From NCBI GenBank assembly GCA_902651635.1, contig CACRSC010000084.1, positions 102,892 to 166,891 on the forward strand: a DNA stretch of 64,000 bases, in the 5' to 3' direction. Origin of the DNA: Mastigamoeba balamuthi. Lineage: Eukaryota; Evosea; Mastigamoebida; Mastigamoebidae. The position numbers and the translations under genes are program-made. The first letter of the stretch is position 1. Every line of letters begins with the position of its first letter. Positions 46,609-57,026 of the stretch are shown here, piece after piece. The notes under the pieces are model-generated. The model saw only the letters and a program-made list of their open reading frames with translations. It was not told where the DNA came from and did not search any database.

Positions 46609-46696
46609 GGTGACTGCACAAATGGCTGCTGGGCGACGCGGGAAAGATACATAAAAATCTTATATCTCGTATCGCAGGCGGGGGGAGGGAGATCGT

Positions 46697-49204
46697 TCAG
46701 GAAGCGCAGAACAGGCACGAGCAGCGGGTCTCCATGCTCTTGTCGTGGGCCTGGGCAATGCAGAAGTCTGCGACCAGCTTCTGGGACAGCCCCGCGACCT
46801 CTTGTCCGAAGTAGTGCGTGAATCTGAGCAGCAGGCGGGTAAACTTCAGGGAAAATCAAACGAGCAGGCGGGCAGTTGTCACCTTCGCTTCACGCGCGAA
46901 TCCTGGCGCAGCTGCTCACCGCGGCACACGCCAGCGACCATCGGGAATATCTCCGTTGCCTTGGCCGCGTTGTCGAGCGCCCATGCAGGAGGCCTGGTCC
47001 CCATGCCCGGCCAGAAAGTGACCGGCACACTGCGAGTCCTGCACGCGCTCGTTGAGTGAGAGCCAGTGAGGGGGGGGGGGGCAAGCCCAAACGGACCCTT
47101 GGACAGCACACTCGGTCGGGCTGGCGCGGGCAACTCGCAGGTGCCACCTGTCCGCGGTCCCCTGCTGCTGGGGAAACGCGTCGAATGCCGTCTTGAGGGC
47201 GAAGCTGCACACTTGGTCCGGCATCCTGCTCCTCGGCTCAGCCCCGTCGCTCTTCCTGGCACTCCAGATGTCGGCCACGGAGAGGGCGTCGGCTAGCGTG
47301 CAGAGAGCCGCCCTCGTGCGGTTGCTGCCCTTGTCGAGAGGCCCGATCATCTCCGGCCAGTTGTCGTGCACGTAGTTCGCCCCAACCTGCGCGAGCTTCT
47401 CCGACAGCGACTCGATCGCACAGACGTCTCTGTCGCGCATGATCTTCCCCATTGTCGACTGTCCTGCCAGGTCGTCCGCGATCCCCAGCGCCATGTCCGT
47501 GTACCTGCACGCGGGGGCGGCCGAGGTCCAGAACTGCAGCGTGTTGAGGATGGCCCGGATGCCCTCGGGCCTCAGGAGGCTCGACAGCAGCTTCAGGTCG
47601 TCCGCCTGCGCTGTGACGTCCTTGCCCTCGGCGACGAGGCACAGCTGGACGTACAGCGACGTGCGGGAGACCTCGGCGGGGCGGGACCGCACGATCATGC
47701 CAGGTGCCTTGTCCTGGACGCGACTGACCTCGCGGGAGACCTCTCGGCACGTGGCAATGACGGGGTAGCACGTGTCTTGAGCGATGGAGATAACGGCGTT
47801 GTACAGCCCGACGTCCTGCTCGAAGTTCACATCCAAGTCGTCGAACAGGAACACCCTCCTGGCAACCGGCACCGCCTAGCGAGGGCACTCAGCGGGCAGT
47901 GCCATCGAAGCGGGGGGAGTACCTTTGTCCTGCGCCTCTTCTTTGCTGGAGGCGCGTCAGCAGGGGCAGGAGAGGCTGCGGAGGCCGACAGCTGCTTGGT
48001 GGACGCGGCTTCGCCGAAAGACTGCAGGACCTCCCTGCCAGAGCGCCTGTCGGACGCGCTCATCTCGAGGACCTCCAGACCAAGGGACTCAGCGCACGCG
48101 TACACCGACGACGTCTTGCAAGCGGCCCCTGGGCCCGCGACCACGAGCAGACGCATGGCTCGCCTGTCTTCGTCGTCGTCGCTGTCCTCTCCTCCTCGGC
48201 CGCTGCTCTCGCGGGCCACGCGGGCGGCCCAGTCACGGAGGAAGTTGTAGACCACCTGGACGTCCGACTGCCTCGCGCACACGGCGACGTGCCCGTGGGG
48301 CTTGTAAACCTCCGTCCACAAGGCATGCGGGTCCTTCTCCCTGTGCGGGGCGGTGAGACCGGTGCTGAGCAAGCCGCTGCAACTTGGAGCTCTTGTAGGA
48401 CTGAAGCAGTGCAATGAGCTCGTCGTCGGCGCCCTGCGACTTGAGGAACTCGACCTGCTTGTCATACGGCGGCACCTCCGCCTGCACATGAGTGTCTGCG
48501 CGAACGCGCTCGCGCTTCTGCAGTTGCAGGCCCTCGGTTGCCTCCTCTGGCAGCATTGCCTGGAGGTCGTCCCAGCACGCCACTTGCACGACCTGCAGGG
48601 CAGGCACAGCAGCGCAAGGGGCGCACGCCCAGGTCCACTCCGAGAGCTGGCGGACGTGGGGGAACCTGGAGAACGCAGGCGTCTCCCAGGGCTCCCTCGG
48701 GTCCTCGGGGTTCGAGTCCTCGCGAGGGATCAGCGGCCGCAGGGGCTTCGAATCGAAGAACGGGTTCGCGGGGCGACCGGCGGTCATCTTGGCGACGACG
48801 TCCTCGCACTGCTGGAACTTCTTGGCCAGGTCGTTGCCCGCCTTGTCCACCTTCCTCTCGAGCTTCTGCTCGCGGCTCAGGAAGATCTCCGCGACCTCCT
48901 CCAGCGGCACCTCCTTGGCTGCCATCGGGGGAGACAGCTCGATGACGACGGGAGCCTCCGCGGGGAGTGGCTTGCTGCGCCTGGCGAAGAACGCGGGCAC
49001 CTCGGCCCCGTCGGCGAGCGCCATCCGCGAGGGGGCCACCAGCGTGGTCTCGAGCGCCTTGCCGGGCTTGGCGCAGGCCGAGGGCGCGGCCTCCACGACC
49101 AGGATCGTGTCGAGGGTGAGCGCGGGCTTGGCTTTGATGGGCGAGGGCCGTCCTCGCTTCCGGCTCCCCTCGGACTTTCGCCTGTGCTTCCAAGGCAAAT
49201 CCAT
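46697..49204 (-). CDS. ATAD5: ELG1/ATAD5-like PCNA unloader, AAA+ subunit
   Basis: Several exons from ATG 49204 (MDLPWKHRRKSEGSRKRGRP) encode a basic N-terminus, then ALWTEVYKPHGHV, the LWTE.Y.P signature of this family. The AAA+ core follows: GPGAACKTSSVYACAESLG (Walker A) with LEVLEMSASDRRSGREVLQ behind it, and RRVFLFDDLDVNFEQDVGLYN (Walker B). The rest matches the clamp-loader lid and collar, and the last exon ends near 46697. In yeast and animals Elg1/ATAD5 with RFC2-5 removes PCNA from DNA after replication. The Walker A glycine directly before Lys is Cys here. The last two exons and their joins are less certain than the core. Confidence 0.85.
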
Positions 49205-49262
49205 AAAGCACAATTGATTATCAGCGATCATCGAAATCAGTGCCCAGCAGAATCAGGAATCG

Positions 49263-49268
49263 GATATC
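49263..49268 (-). promoter_or_regulatory. GATATC element before ELG1
   Basis: It lies 59 bases upstream of the ELG1 start codon and supports ATG 49204 as the true start. Confidence 0.4.
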
Positions 49269-49323
49269 TTCCGGTCCCTCTGAGCCCCCCCACCCCACTG
49301 CAGGTGAGCGAGACGAGGTGCAG

Positions 49324-49572
49324 TCAGCCGTGCCTGGGCGTGTGCGCCCTGCGCGTGGCCCTGCACTCGTCGCCAGACGAGGCACCCGAGTCGATGATGA
49401 CCGCTACCGCGCCACCCGCGTGGGCTGCGCCCGGCGCTGCGTGGGCCGCCGCCAGCGGCTTCGCCCCGCGTGATCTCAGCGAGTACGGGTGCGACGCTGG
49501 CGACGCGCACGGCGGGTGGGCGCCGGCCTCCGCGCGGCTGTGGGGGTCTGTGGCAGGCTGGGCGGTCTCCAT
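49324..49572 (-). CDS. small 82-residue protein with SUMO-interaction-like motif
   Basis: A single-exon frame from ATG 49572 is rich in Ala, His and Ser. It contains AVAVIIDSGASSGDE, a hydrophobic core followed by acidic and Ser residues, as in SUMO-interacting motifs. It has its own GATAT elements upstream (near 49650 and 49673), so it may be a separate gene; it could also be an extra 5' exon of ELG1, whose relatives carry SUMO-interacting motifs near the N-terminus. No other domain is visible. The overlapping plus-strand frame is less protein-like. Confidence 0.35.
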   Translation of the reverse strand: METAQPATDPHSRAEAGAHPPCASPASHPYSLRSRGAKPLAAAHAAPGAAHAGGAVAVIIDSGASSGDECRATRRAHTPRHG

Positions 49573-49733
49573 CGAGGAGCTGTGGGTGCCTACAGATCAG
49601 ATCAGCAGCGCAAACGGGAGCGCCGCCCTCTCTGATTTTTGAATTGTGGCGCGAAAGATATTCAAACGGTCTATGAAGATATTTGGGGTGATTTCAATTG
49701 ACTGGGCTGATACGGCCGTTGGCAGCTGGGGTT

Positions 49734-50846
49734 TCACAGGCAGGCCGCGATGTCGCGGAAGTGCCTGACGGCCGCGACAGGGTCGACGCCGACGGCGGTC
49801 TCGTTGGACAGGACGATCCCGGCGAAGCCGACGGCCCTGAGGTCGGCCAGGTGGCAGGCCTCGGACCTCGTGGGCTCGTTGTGGTCGCGGACGTGCTCGA
49901 GGACCTCGCCGGCCATGATTACCGGGCGCCCCGTGGCCAGCAGCGCCTCGAGCGTCCCGCCGCGCACAAACTCCGAGTACCAGCGCGCCAGCGGGCCCAG
50001 GCCGCCCATCTGCACGCCCATGTCGCCGCGGCACACCCACAGCTCGTCGCCCGCGCGCAGCATGGCCTCGATCTGCGCCCTCTCCAGCGGGCGCTCCAGC
50101 TGCGCAATGCGTCAGTTGGCCTCAGTTGGCGCGGAGACAGCGAGGCTCCCCTACCTTGATGCAGACGAAGCGCTTGGAGAGGTCCTTGAGCTCGCGGACC
50201 TCCTCGGGGGTCGCGGCGAAGCTGAGCGCGTAGCGGACGCAGTCGTGGGCGCGCGTGGCGGCGACGATGGCGCGGTCGCGCTCCGAGAGCGTCTCGAGCG
50301 TCACGGGGTGCGGGCGCAGGTTGAAGCCCTTGCCCGGCAGCAGCTCGCCCGCGCGCACGACGCGGGCACGCGCGTCGCTCTTGCCGACCTCGAGCACCTC
50401 GAGCGCGATCTTGCCGTCGTCCATGGCCACGGCGGTGCCCGGCGCCAGCAGCTCGATGACGCGCGGCGCCACGTGGATCGCCCCTGTGCGGTGCCGTCTG
50501 AGCGCCCAGCAAATCTCGAAAATAGATGCGGGTCGATCGGGAAAATACCGGCGGCGAGGGCGGCGGTGGAGGAGGGCGAGGTGGCCTGGACAGTGACGGT
50601 GGAGCCGAGGGCGAGCTGGGTCTTGGGCTGGCGGCGGTCGACGCGGAGCTTGGAGCCCTGGAGGTCGATGTAGAGCGGCGTCGCCCGCAGCTGGGCGTCG
50701 GAGGCGTACTGCGCGGCGAAGTCTCGCAGGCCGTCGACCTCGACGTGCGACGCGTTGATGCGGAAGTAGTCGGGGGCGCAGCCGGCGGCGATGGCGCGCG
50801 CCGACGCGATGTCCTTGACGGTGGCGACGACAGTGAACTTGCTCAT
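49734..50846 (-). CDS. short pyruvate kinase-like protein without C-domain
   Basis: Exons join to about 330 residues. They cover the pyruvate kinase A and B domains only: PDYFRINASHVEV (the RxNFSH site), YIDLQGSKLR, VAMDDGKIALEV, the catalytic Lys/Glu in VCIKLERP, the metal-binding Asp in CRGDMGVQ, and GRPVIMAGEVLEHVRDH. The protein ends right after LSNETAVGVDPVAAVRHF. The C-terminal regulatory domain is missing, and the Thr that normally donates a proton (in TQMLES) is replaced by Gly (AGEVLEH). So it may be a diverged or non-canonical enzyme, or a related aldolase-like barrel. Introns lie after ALAAG and after FVCIK, with good signals. GATATC at 50924 is the promoter-like element. Confidence 0.75.
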
Positions 50847-51399
50847 CGGGTGGGTCCCTTTTCACAGACGCAGAACAGCAGACAGACCAACGAGATCCCC
50901 GCGGAACGGTATCTTGTACGCACGATATCGGGATCAATTGCCGCGCTGCCGAATTCCAGGCATGCGCACACCGCAAGCAGAGAGTATGGACAGATGAACA
51001 GGAAGCGTGGCTGAGCTCTGGCAACGATCGTATGCACCCACATGGATCCCATAATAAGTGCAAGGGAAGCAACAGCTTAAAACGCGCCCCCAAAACAAAC
51101 GAATTTTTATTCTCCCCCCTTTCATTTCCGGCGCCTTAGCCGGCAGCCCGATCCACCCAGTTCCAAGCTGCGGAGTGACGGCTCGATCCCAAATCCAAAG
51201 ACAAGTTCCTGAATCTAGATCTCGAAACCAGAGATCTCTATCTTCTCGTGGATATTCCGCAGAAGATGTGATGGGTCTCCTCTGGTCCGCGCAAGGCGGA
51301 CCATAGGACTCTCGATTCCAAATCCAAAGACAAGAGAGCAATTCAGCCTCTCATAATGTGAACCGCAAATTGATAGTGATTCACCCTGGAAATCGTATC

Positions 51400-51407
51400 G
51401 ATATTTG
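51400..51407 (+). promoter_or_regulatory. GATATTTG element before the B3/B4 gene
   Basis: It lies 44 bases upstream of the start codon at 51451 and matches the shared motif. Confidence 0.4.
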
Positions 51408-51450
51408 TGAAAATCTACCTCTTCTTCCATAGAAGAAAACTGATACCTCG

Positions 51451-52275
51451 ATGTCTGCTGTCGCGACGAACCAGTGTGGAGCGCTCGGCCTGCTGGCCGG
51501 TGTCATCCTCGCGGACCCCATCACGCAGTGCGGTCCTGAGACTCAGCCCGCCCTGTCGGAGCGCATCAACGCTCTCATCGCGGAGCGCGCCACAGACTCG
51601 GTGAGCCTCGCTGAGCCTGGCCCTTTTCTTTTGTTTGTTTTACTTTCGAAAGCACCCAGGGAGAAAACCGACGGGCTGAACAGCTCATCCTATATCAAAT
51701 GCAGTTCCCCCCTGCCGAGCTGAAGGACTCGGTCAGGTCGATGATGAAGAAGGGCGGGTTCAAGCCGACCGGCAGGAACAAGCCGAGCAGCGAGTACCTC
51801 TGCCAGGCCGCCCGCGAGGGCCGCTTCCCGCGCGTCAACAACATCGTCGACATCAACAACCTCGCCTCGACCAAGTGGGGGCTCCCCATGAGCGTCCTCG
51901 ACGCCGAGTCCGTGGGGCCCTCGCCCGTGATCCGCGCCGGCCGCCCGGGCGAGTCGTTCGTCTTCAACGCCTCCGGGCAGTCGATCGACCTCAAGGTACC
52001 AGAAACGCCCACTTCCCCGGCAACTGCACTCAGGCAGCAACGACGCGCAGGGCCTGGCGTCGGTCTGCAGGGCCGCAGACGACGTGGCGCTCGGCAACCC
52101 CGTCAAGGACTCGATGCAGGGCAAGGTCACCGAGAGCACCAAGTCGCTGTTCGTGGTGGTCTGGGGCACCACCGTCTTCGGGGCCGACCGCATGCGCGAG
52201 TGCCTCGCCGACTACGAGTCGCTGCTCAGGGAGTTCGCCGGCGTGGCCAACTGCCAGTGCCACGTCGTCGCCTGA
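51451..52275 (+). CDS. B3/B4-domain protein (tRNA synthetase beta-like)
   Basis: Three exons (51451-51600, 51705-51995, 52051-52275) give 221 residues. The protein matches stand-alone B3/B4 domain proteins: KGGFKPTGRNKPSSEYL, FPRVNNIVDINN, GRPGESFVFNASGQSIDL, then KDSMQGKVTESTKSLFVVVWGT. The B3/B4 fold is the editing and tRNA-contact module of phenylalanyl-tRNA synthetase beta; single-domain relatives probably act on mischarged tRNA or free amino acids, which is not proven. Intron 2 uses an AG 56 bases on that restores the frame directly before GLASVCRAADD. It is convergent with the next E2 gene. Confidence 0.85.
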
Positions 52276-52507
52276 GCGCCCCTGGCCGCCACACGCACGC
52301 CCCCCCCCCTTTCCCCCGCGCACGTCAGACGCGACGCCGCTGCTGCTGGACCGCCAGCCCCAAAGAGAGTGTTTGGTGGATGAGTAAAGTGTGAAGGAGA
52401 GAGTGGTTTATGGACTGTGAGAGGCTGCGGCAGGAGACACGGGGAGTACGGCCACGGGGGCGGCGGCTGCGGAGCAGGGGCGCGGGGTGGTGCCGTAGGG
52501 TAGTTGA

Positions 52508-53564
52508 CTAGTCCTGGTCCTCTTCGTCGTCGCAGTAGTCGCCGTCGTCGTCCTCGTCGGGGACCTCGTCGTAGAAGTCGTCCGTGTCCATGGGCGCCTG
52601 CTCGCGCAGGATCTTCTCGACCTGCTTCCTGTGCTCCTCGGGGTTCGAGTCGGGGTGCGGGATCTTGACGTACGGGGGGATGACGCCGGGCCTCCTGGTC
52701 TTCTCGCACAGCGCGTGCACGCGCTCGAGAAACCTCTTGCGGTCGTTCTTCCACTCGACGCTCGCGTCCACGTTGGCGGGCGACGAGATGTTGGGGTCGC
52801 TCAGCAGGCTGATCACGCTCAGCAGCACGCTGTCGATCGTCTGCGTCGGCAGCCAGCGCTCGCTCGCCTTCTCCCCGCTCATCTCGTCCTCGCCCGGCGG
52901 GTGCAGGATCGAGATGCACACTCTGCCGTCAGGGTACACTGCGCGCCGAGGCCGCAGCGCCCAGCGCGCAGGAATCCATTTGAAAGCGCCACGTCAACGC
53001 AGGCAAGATGGGGGAGGGGGGCAGTGCGGCTGTGGGGGAGACCGGTACCGTTGGGGTGCCAGAACTCCGACACGAAAGTCATGGCTGGCGGGTTCATCGG
53101 GAAGTCGTTGGGGAACTTCATTCTCGTCTCGAAGATGCCCCCGGCGCTGCGCCCCCGCGAGCCCCCGCGCGCCCCGCGGCACAGGCATACAATGGCCCGC
53201 CCACCCGCCGCAATTTCAATTCAGACCCCCCAAATTACACAGCGATTCGGGTCAGCAAATTGCGAATTCGCGAGGAGGTTGGAAGGGCAGTAATAAAGGG
53301 GGCCCGCGCACAAGGGCGAGCTCGCGGGGCCCTCGATCCAGATCTTCCACTGGAAGAGATTGTCGCCGTCGGGCTCCAGGAAGCAGCCCTCCACAGGGTC
53401 CGACTTGATCGCTGCGATCACAACGTCAGCCCCCGCCGAGAAACTCCCCCCAGAGCGGTGCGCCCGGCCCCCCCGGGGAGCCCGCCCACCCGGGTGGGCA
53501 CCGCGGAGCCGGCGGCCGTACCCTTGAGGTGGTTCTGAAGAATCCTTATTGCTGTTGAGGTCAT
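52508..53564 (-). CDS. UBE2G/UBE2R-class ubiquitin-conjugating enzyme with acidic tail
   Basis: Exon 1 (from ATG 53564) reads [14 protein letters not shown], the N-terminal E2 helix. After an intron come [40 protein letters not shown], and [20 protein letters not shown] with the catalytic Cys. The long acidic loop after the active site and [20 protein letters not shown] are specific to the UBC7/CDC34 group, and the protein ends in a Glu/Asp-rich tail of about 40 residues like CDC34/UBE2R. Such E2s build Lys48 chains with SCF or ERAD ligases. Three introns lie after HLK, after the IWIEGP strand and after EFWHPNG. The promoter-like element is at 53815, about 250 bases upstream, so an untranslated exon is possible. 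Confidence 0.9.
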
Positions 53565-53885
53565 TCTCAACTAGCGCTCGCGACGAGATAGAAACCCGGG
53601 TGGTGCGAGGGCCTGCAGCGGGAGACAGGGGCGGGGCTCGCGTCAGGGGAGAGGGTTGAGAGGCGGCAGGGAGGGGTCGGCAGAAGCGCACACAACAGAG
53701 GGCCGAGGATGCTATTTCAGACACGGGGGAAAATAAGAGGAAAAGGGTTGTTTCGGCGGCCCAAAATCCCGTACGATACCGAGATTTCTCGCGAGAATCT
53801 TTGCCGAAAGACAAGATATCTCTGTGGTTCCGCTTTTCTCTCTCCATCCTCTCGGGGGTGACCGGCACAGTCAGAGCGGGACCGC

Positions 53886-56753
53886 TCAGCAATTCATGAC
53901 GTCCTCGTCGCGGAGCCTCTCGATCGCCGAGCGGACGGTCTTGACAACGTCTGCCGTGTCGTCAACAAGGAATGCCAGTTCTCCCGTCTCGCCAGCGAAT
54001 CTGAAGATGATCATGCGTGGTGCACTCTTCCTGAGCACGATCTTGTCCAGCGCGCTCAGCGGTGTCTCCATGGCCACGCGCACGTGCGTCGCGACGTCCT
54101 GGTGCCTGTCGAGCTGCAGCAGCTTCTCGCTCGTCAACACGAGGAACCTGCGAGCAACAGTGTCAGCAGAAAGCGGGCGCAAGAACGGAGGCAGGAGCAC
54201 ACTCACTTCCTTCCGGGCAGCGGCTGACCATCGGGCGAGGCTGCCGTGCACTCCCACGTGCTGTTGCCCGCGCCCATCCAGTCGCTGAGCAGCGTGTACC
54301 CGGTCAGGTCGGGCTCCGCGGCCCCGTTCGCCTTGGGGCTCCCGCTCTCGTCGTCTCCCTCGTCCCCGTCGCCGCCGTCCTCGTCGTCGCCGATGGTGAA
54401 CAGCGCCTCATGCGATTCGCGCAGCGGCTGCATCATGGGCTCCTTGGTATCCGCGGGCGACAGCGGCTGGAGTGCGTGGAGGGGCGAGTCGGGCTTCCCC
54501 GTGCTCTGTGCTCCGTCGGCTGACGACTTGAACGCGTGCGCAGCGACAAACTTCGAGCCTGGCGACACGTTGCCGACGCACGGCGATGTTGGCGCTGAGG
54601 ATGACGGCTTCTGGTGCGTCGTTGTTTGCGTGGCCTTGATGCTCTCGACGGCAAGAGTCGCCTTGGCCCTGAGCAGCGCCACCCCCGACGTCCAGCTGCT
54701 CCTGGCCGACGCCAGCCTCTTCGCGCCCTGGGTGGCGAACGCGGAGAGCAGCTCGGCAGCGATGGGCGTGATGGGCGGGTTGCAGAGGATGCACATCCTC
54801 GGGTTGTGTGAGATGAGCTCGATCTTTCCCGACATGAAGTACTCATGGCACGACTCGTAGCCGCGGTGGATCGCGCTGACGTGCTTGAAGCCCTTCTTCA
54901 GCAGACGCACGGTGATCACGTCCTGGTCGCCCGAGGCCTCTGCGGACTGCGTGGCCTTTCCTGACCCGCAGATGACAAAGTGCAGGCGCGTGTTGTCGGG
55001 CGCCGAGTCGTCGCCGTGCTGCATCGAGATGAGCTGGGCGACCGTGTTCTCGAAGCCCTCGGGATCCTCTATCGCCTGCGCGAGCGGCAGAGAGTACGCC
55101 GTTGGCAGGTACCCGCACTCAAACTCGCTCGCGGGCCTGCAATCCAGGATGAAGACACTCTTGCCGTGCGCCTGCGGGCACACGAGTTGGTGTTGAGTCA
55201 ATTTGGGCATCAAAGCACCTTCTCGTGAGCAATGTCCCCGGGGGAGACGTGCAGGCAGAGGGCAGAACCGAGGTACGGGTAGATCCACGACTTGTAGTTG
55301 CTCGTGTTCTTCATCGCGGACAGCAACTGCTTGCTGTCTTGCGCTGTCAGAGCGACAAATTGCCTGGGGAGGCCAGCAACGTACCGCATCGATGTGGGCG
55401 ACCTCTTGCACAGCTCGAACGAGCTCGAGATGACTGCGTCCACCTCCTCGACAGACCCGAGCCTGAGGCCCGCTATCTTGCCGATGATCTCTTGCGTTGT
55501 GTGCTGCGCCATCAGCTCGTCCCTAGTCGGGCCGCAAACGTCACAACACGGCGACGAGGCCAGCGCGCTCACCTCAGGCTCAGGACGAGGGAGCACGCAA
55601 TGAAGACAAAGAGCAGGACGTTCGAGTGCAGGATGTACACGTCCCAGAGCCTCGCCAGCGCCTCCGGGGTGCAGATCCTCGCATAGAGCGAGTTGAACTG
55701 CGCAGTCGCAGGCACGTGAGCCCCACAGGCGGCGGGCAGGCACACGCACCCAGTCAAACGTGAAGTGCTGCATCTGGACGCCCCGCTGCTGCACAAACAG
55801 CGCCAGCGCGGGGTCGAAGTAGTTGAGGGCGAGCCTCAGCAGCTCGTTGATGCCCTCGTGGACCTTGGGGTCGCTCTCTGCCAGGTGCGGCGCCATCCTC
55901 GACACGAGCCCGCTCAGGCACGTGAACGCGTCGAGGTCGCTCATGTCCAGCCGCACCAGGACGCCCGCCAGCGGCACGTACGCAGACCTCAGCGCCGCCT
56001 TGGCCGTCGAGCAGTAGCACGTCAGCACCCTCTCGAGCCGATCAGCCCCCCCCAGCGATATCTGCAGCGGCAGGCGGGGGGTGAGGGGGAATGCGGCGAG
56101 NATATCTGCAGCGGCAGGCGGGGGGGTGAGGGGGAATGCGGCGAGGGGGCAGGGGTGGCAGACCGCGCGTGATGGGCTCGCTCTGGGCTGCCGAGTGGAT
56201 GGCCTCCTGGTCGGGCCTGTCGAGCTTGCCGTCCCAGCTGGGCACCGGCGCGCCAGCTGCCGTCAGGAGGAACTGCGGCGGTGCAACCTTGTTGAGCCAG
56301 GGAGGGGCAACGGCAGCCGTTCCTTTGTAGCGCGGCATGTGTGTGTGGGGGGGGTGGGGTGCCCCCATCAGGTTGTGGGGGTGGGGTGTTTGACAGCTCC
56401 CGCTCTGTTCTCTGTTAACCCCCCGCCCGCCACCACAGCAACTGTGTTCCCCCACTGACTGGCACGCGGCCACCACGGCCCACCAGCACCACAACGACTC
56501 GCGGCGCGCGCACGGGGGGTACTCGCACCTTCCAGACCTGCGGGCGCAGGGAGCTGGGGACGCCGCTCTTGTTGCAGAGCTGCGCGAGATCGTCCGCGGA
56601 GGCGGCGCTGGGGATCTGGCGGAGAATGGCGCCGAACGGCTCCAGGGCGGCCGCGGACGCCGTGCCCGGGGCGGGGGTGTCGCAGAGGGCCGGCAGGGTG
56701 CCGCTGGGGTCCTCGAGCTCCCTGCAACACTCGTTGTCGCTGAGCACGCTCAT
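53886..56753 (-). CDS. TBC1D23: TBC1D23-like golgin-adaptor protein
   Basis: The first exon (MSVLSDNECCRELEDPSG) carries LAQLCNKSGVPSSLRPQVW, the start of a TBC domain. It continues across exons through LMAQHTTQEIIGKIAGL-type sequence, ILHSNVLLFVFIACSLVL and the region near 55210. Then comes a rhodanese domain (SVFILDCRPASEFECGYLP and HFVICGSGKATQ), a Ser/Ala linker, and a C-terminal PH-like part ending at 53886. This order, TBC then rhodanese then C-terminal domain, is that of TBC1D23, which links golgins to endosome-derived vesicles and the WASH complex at the trans-Golgi. As in its relatives, the catalytic Arg of active Rab-GAPs is not evident. One N lies in an intron at 56101. The splice sites in the 55.5-56.1 kb part are only approximate. 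Confidence 0.85.
56058..56145. repeat. 44-base tandem duplication in TBC1D23 intron
   Basis: Two nearly identical units (56058-56100 and 56101-56145), each with ATATCTGCAGCGGCAGGCGG, are separated by one N. Each contains a copy of the CTGCAG acceptor of the following exon. The N suggests an uncertain assembly here. Confidence 0.7.
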
Positions 56754-56830
56754 TGTTGAACCGTCTCGCAAGGAAGAAGTAGGTAGGTGTTTCTAAACGC
56801 GTTGTCAAAGAAGATTTGGAGAATCCGAAA

Positions 56831-56840
56831 GATATATCTC
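56831..56840 (-). promoter_or_regulatory. GATATATCTC element before TBC1D23
   Basis: It lies 78 bases upstream of the TBC1D23 start codon and matches the shared motif. Confidence 0.4.
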
Positions 56841-57026
56841 TAGTTCCCCGTCACCGACCGACCCCGGGGGCAAATCCAGCTTTCTTTCTCCTATGCGGTC
56901 TGGAAAGCAGGGCCCGATAACTCCCCTGTTGCCAACAACGTTGTTGTGATTCAGATTTCTTCGGAAACAAATTCGAGATTGAAATCCTAATTCATAAAGT
57001 CTCTACGGCGAGAACTCGGCAGGAAT

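Noticed and set aside
48709-48727. GGTTCGAGTCC sequence resembling a tRNA T loop
   Set aside because: It is part of ELG1 coding sequence and lacks the other tRNA arms.
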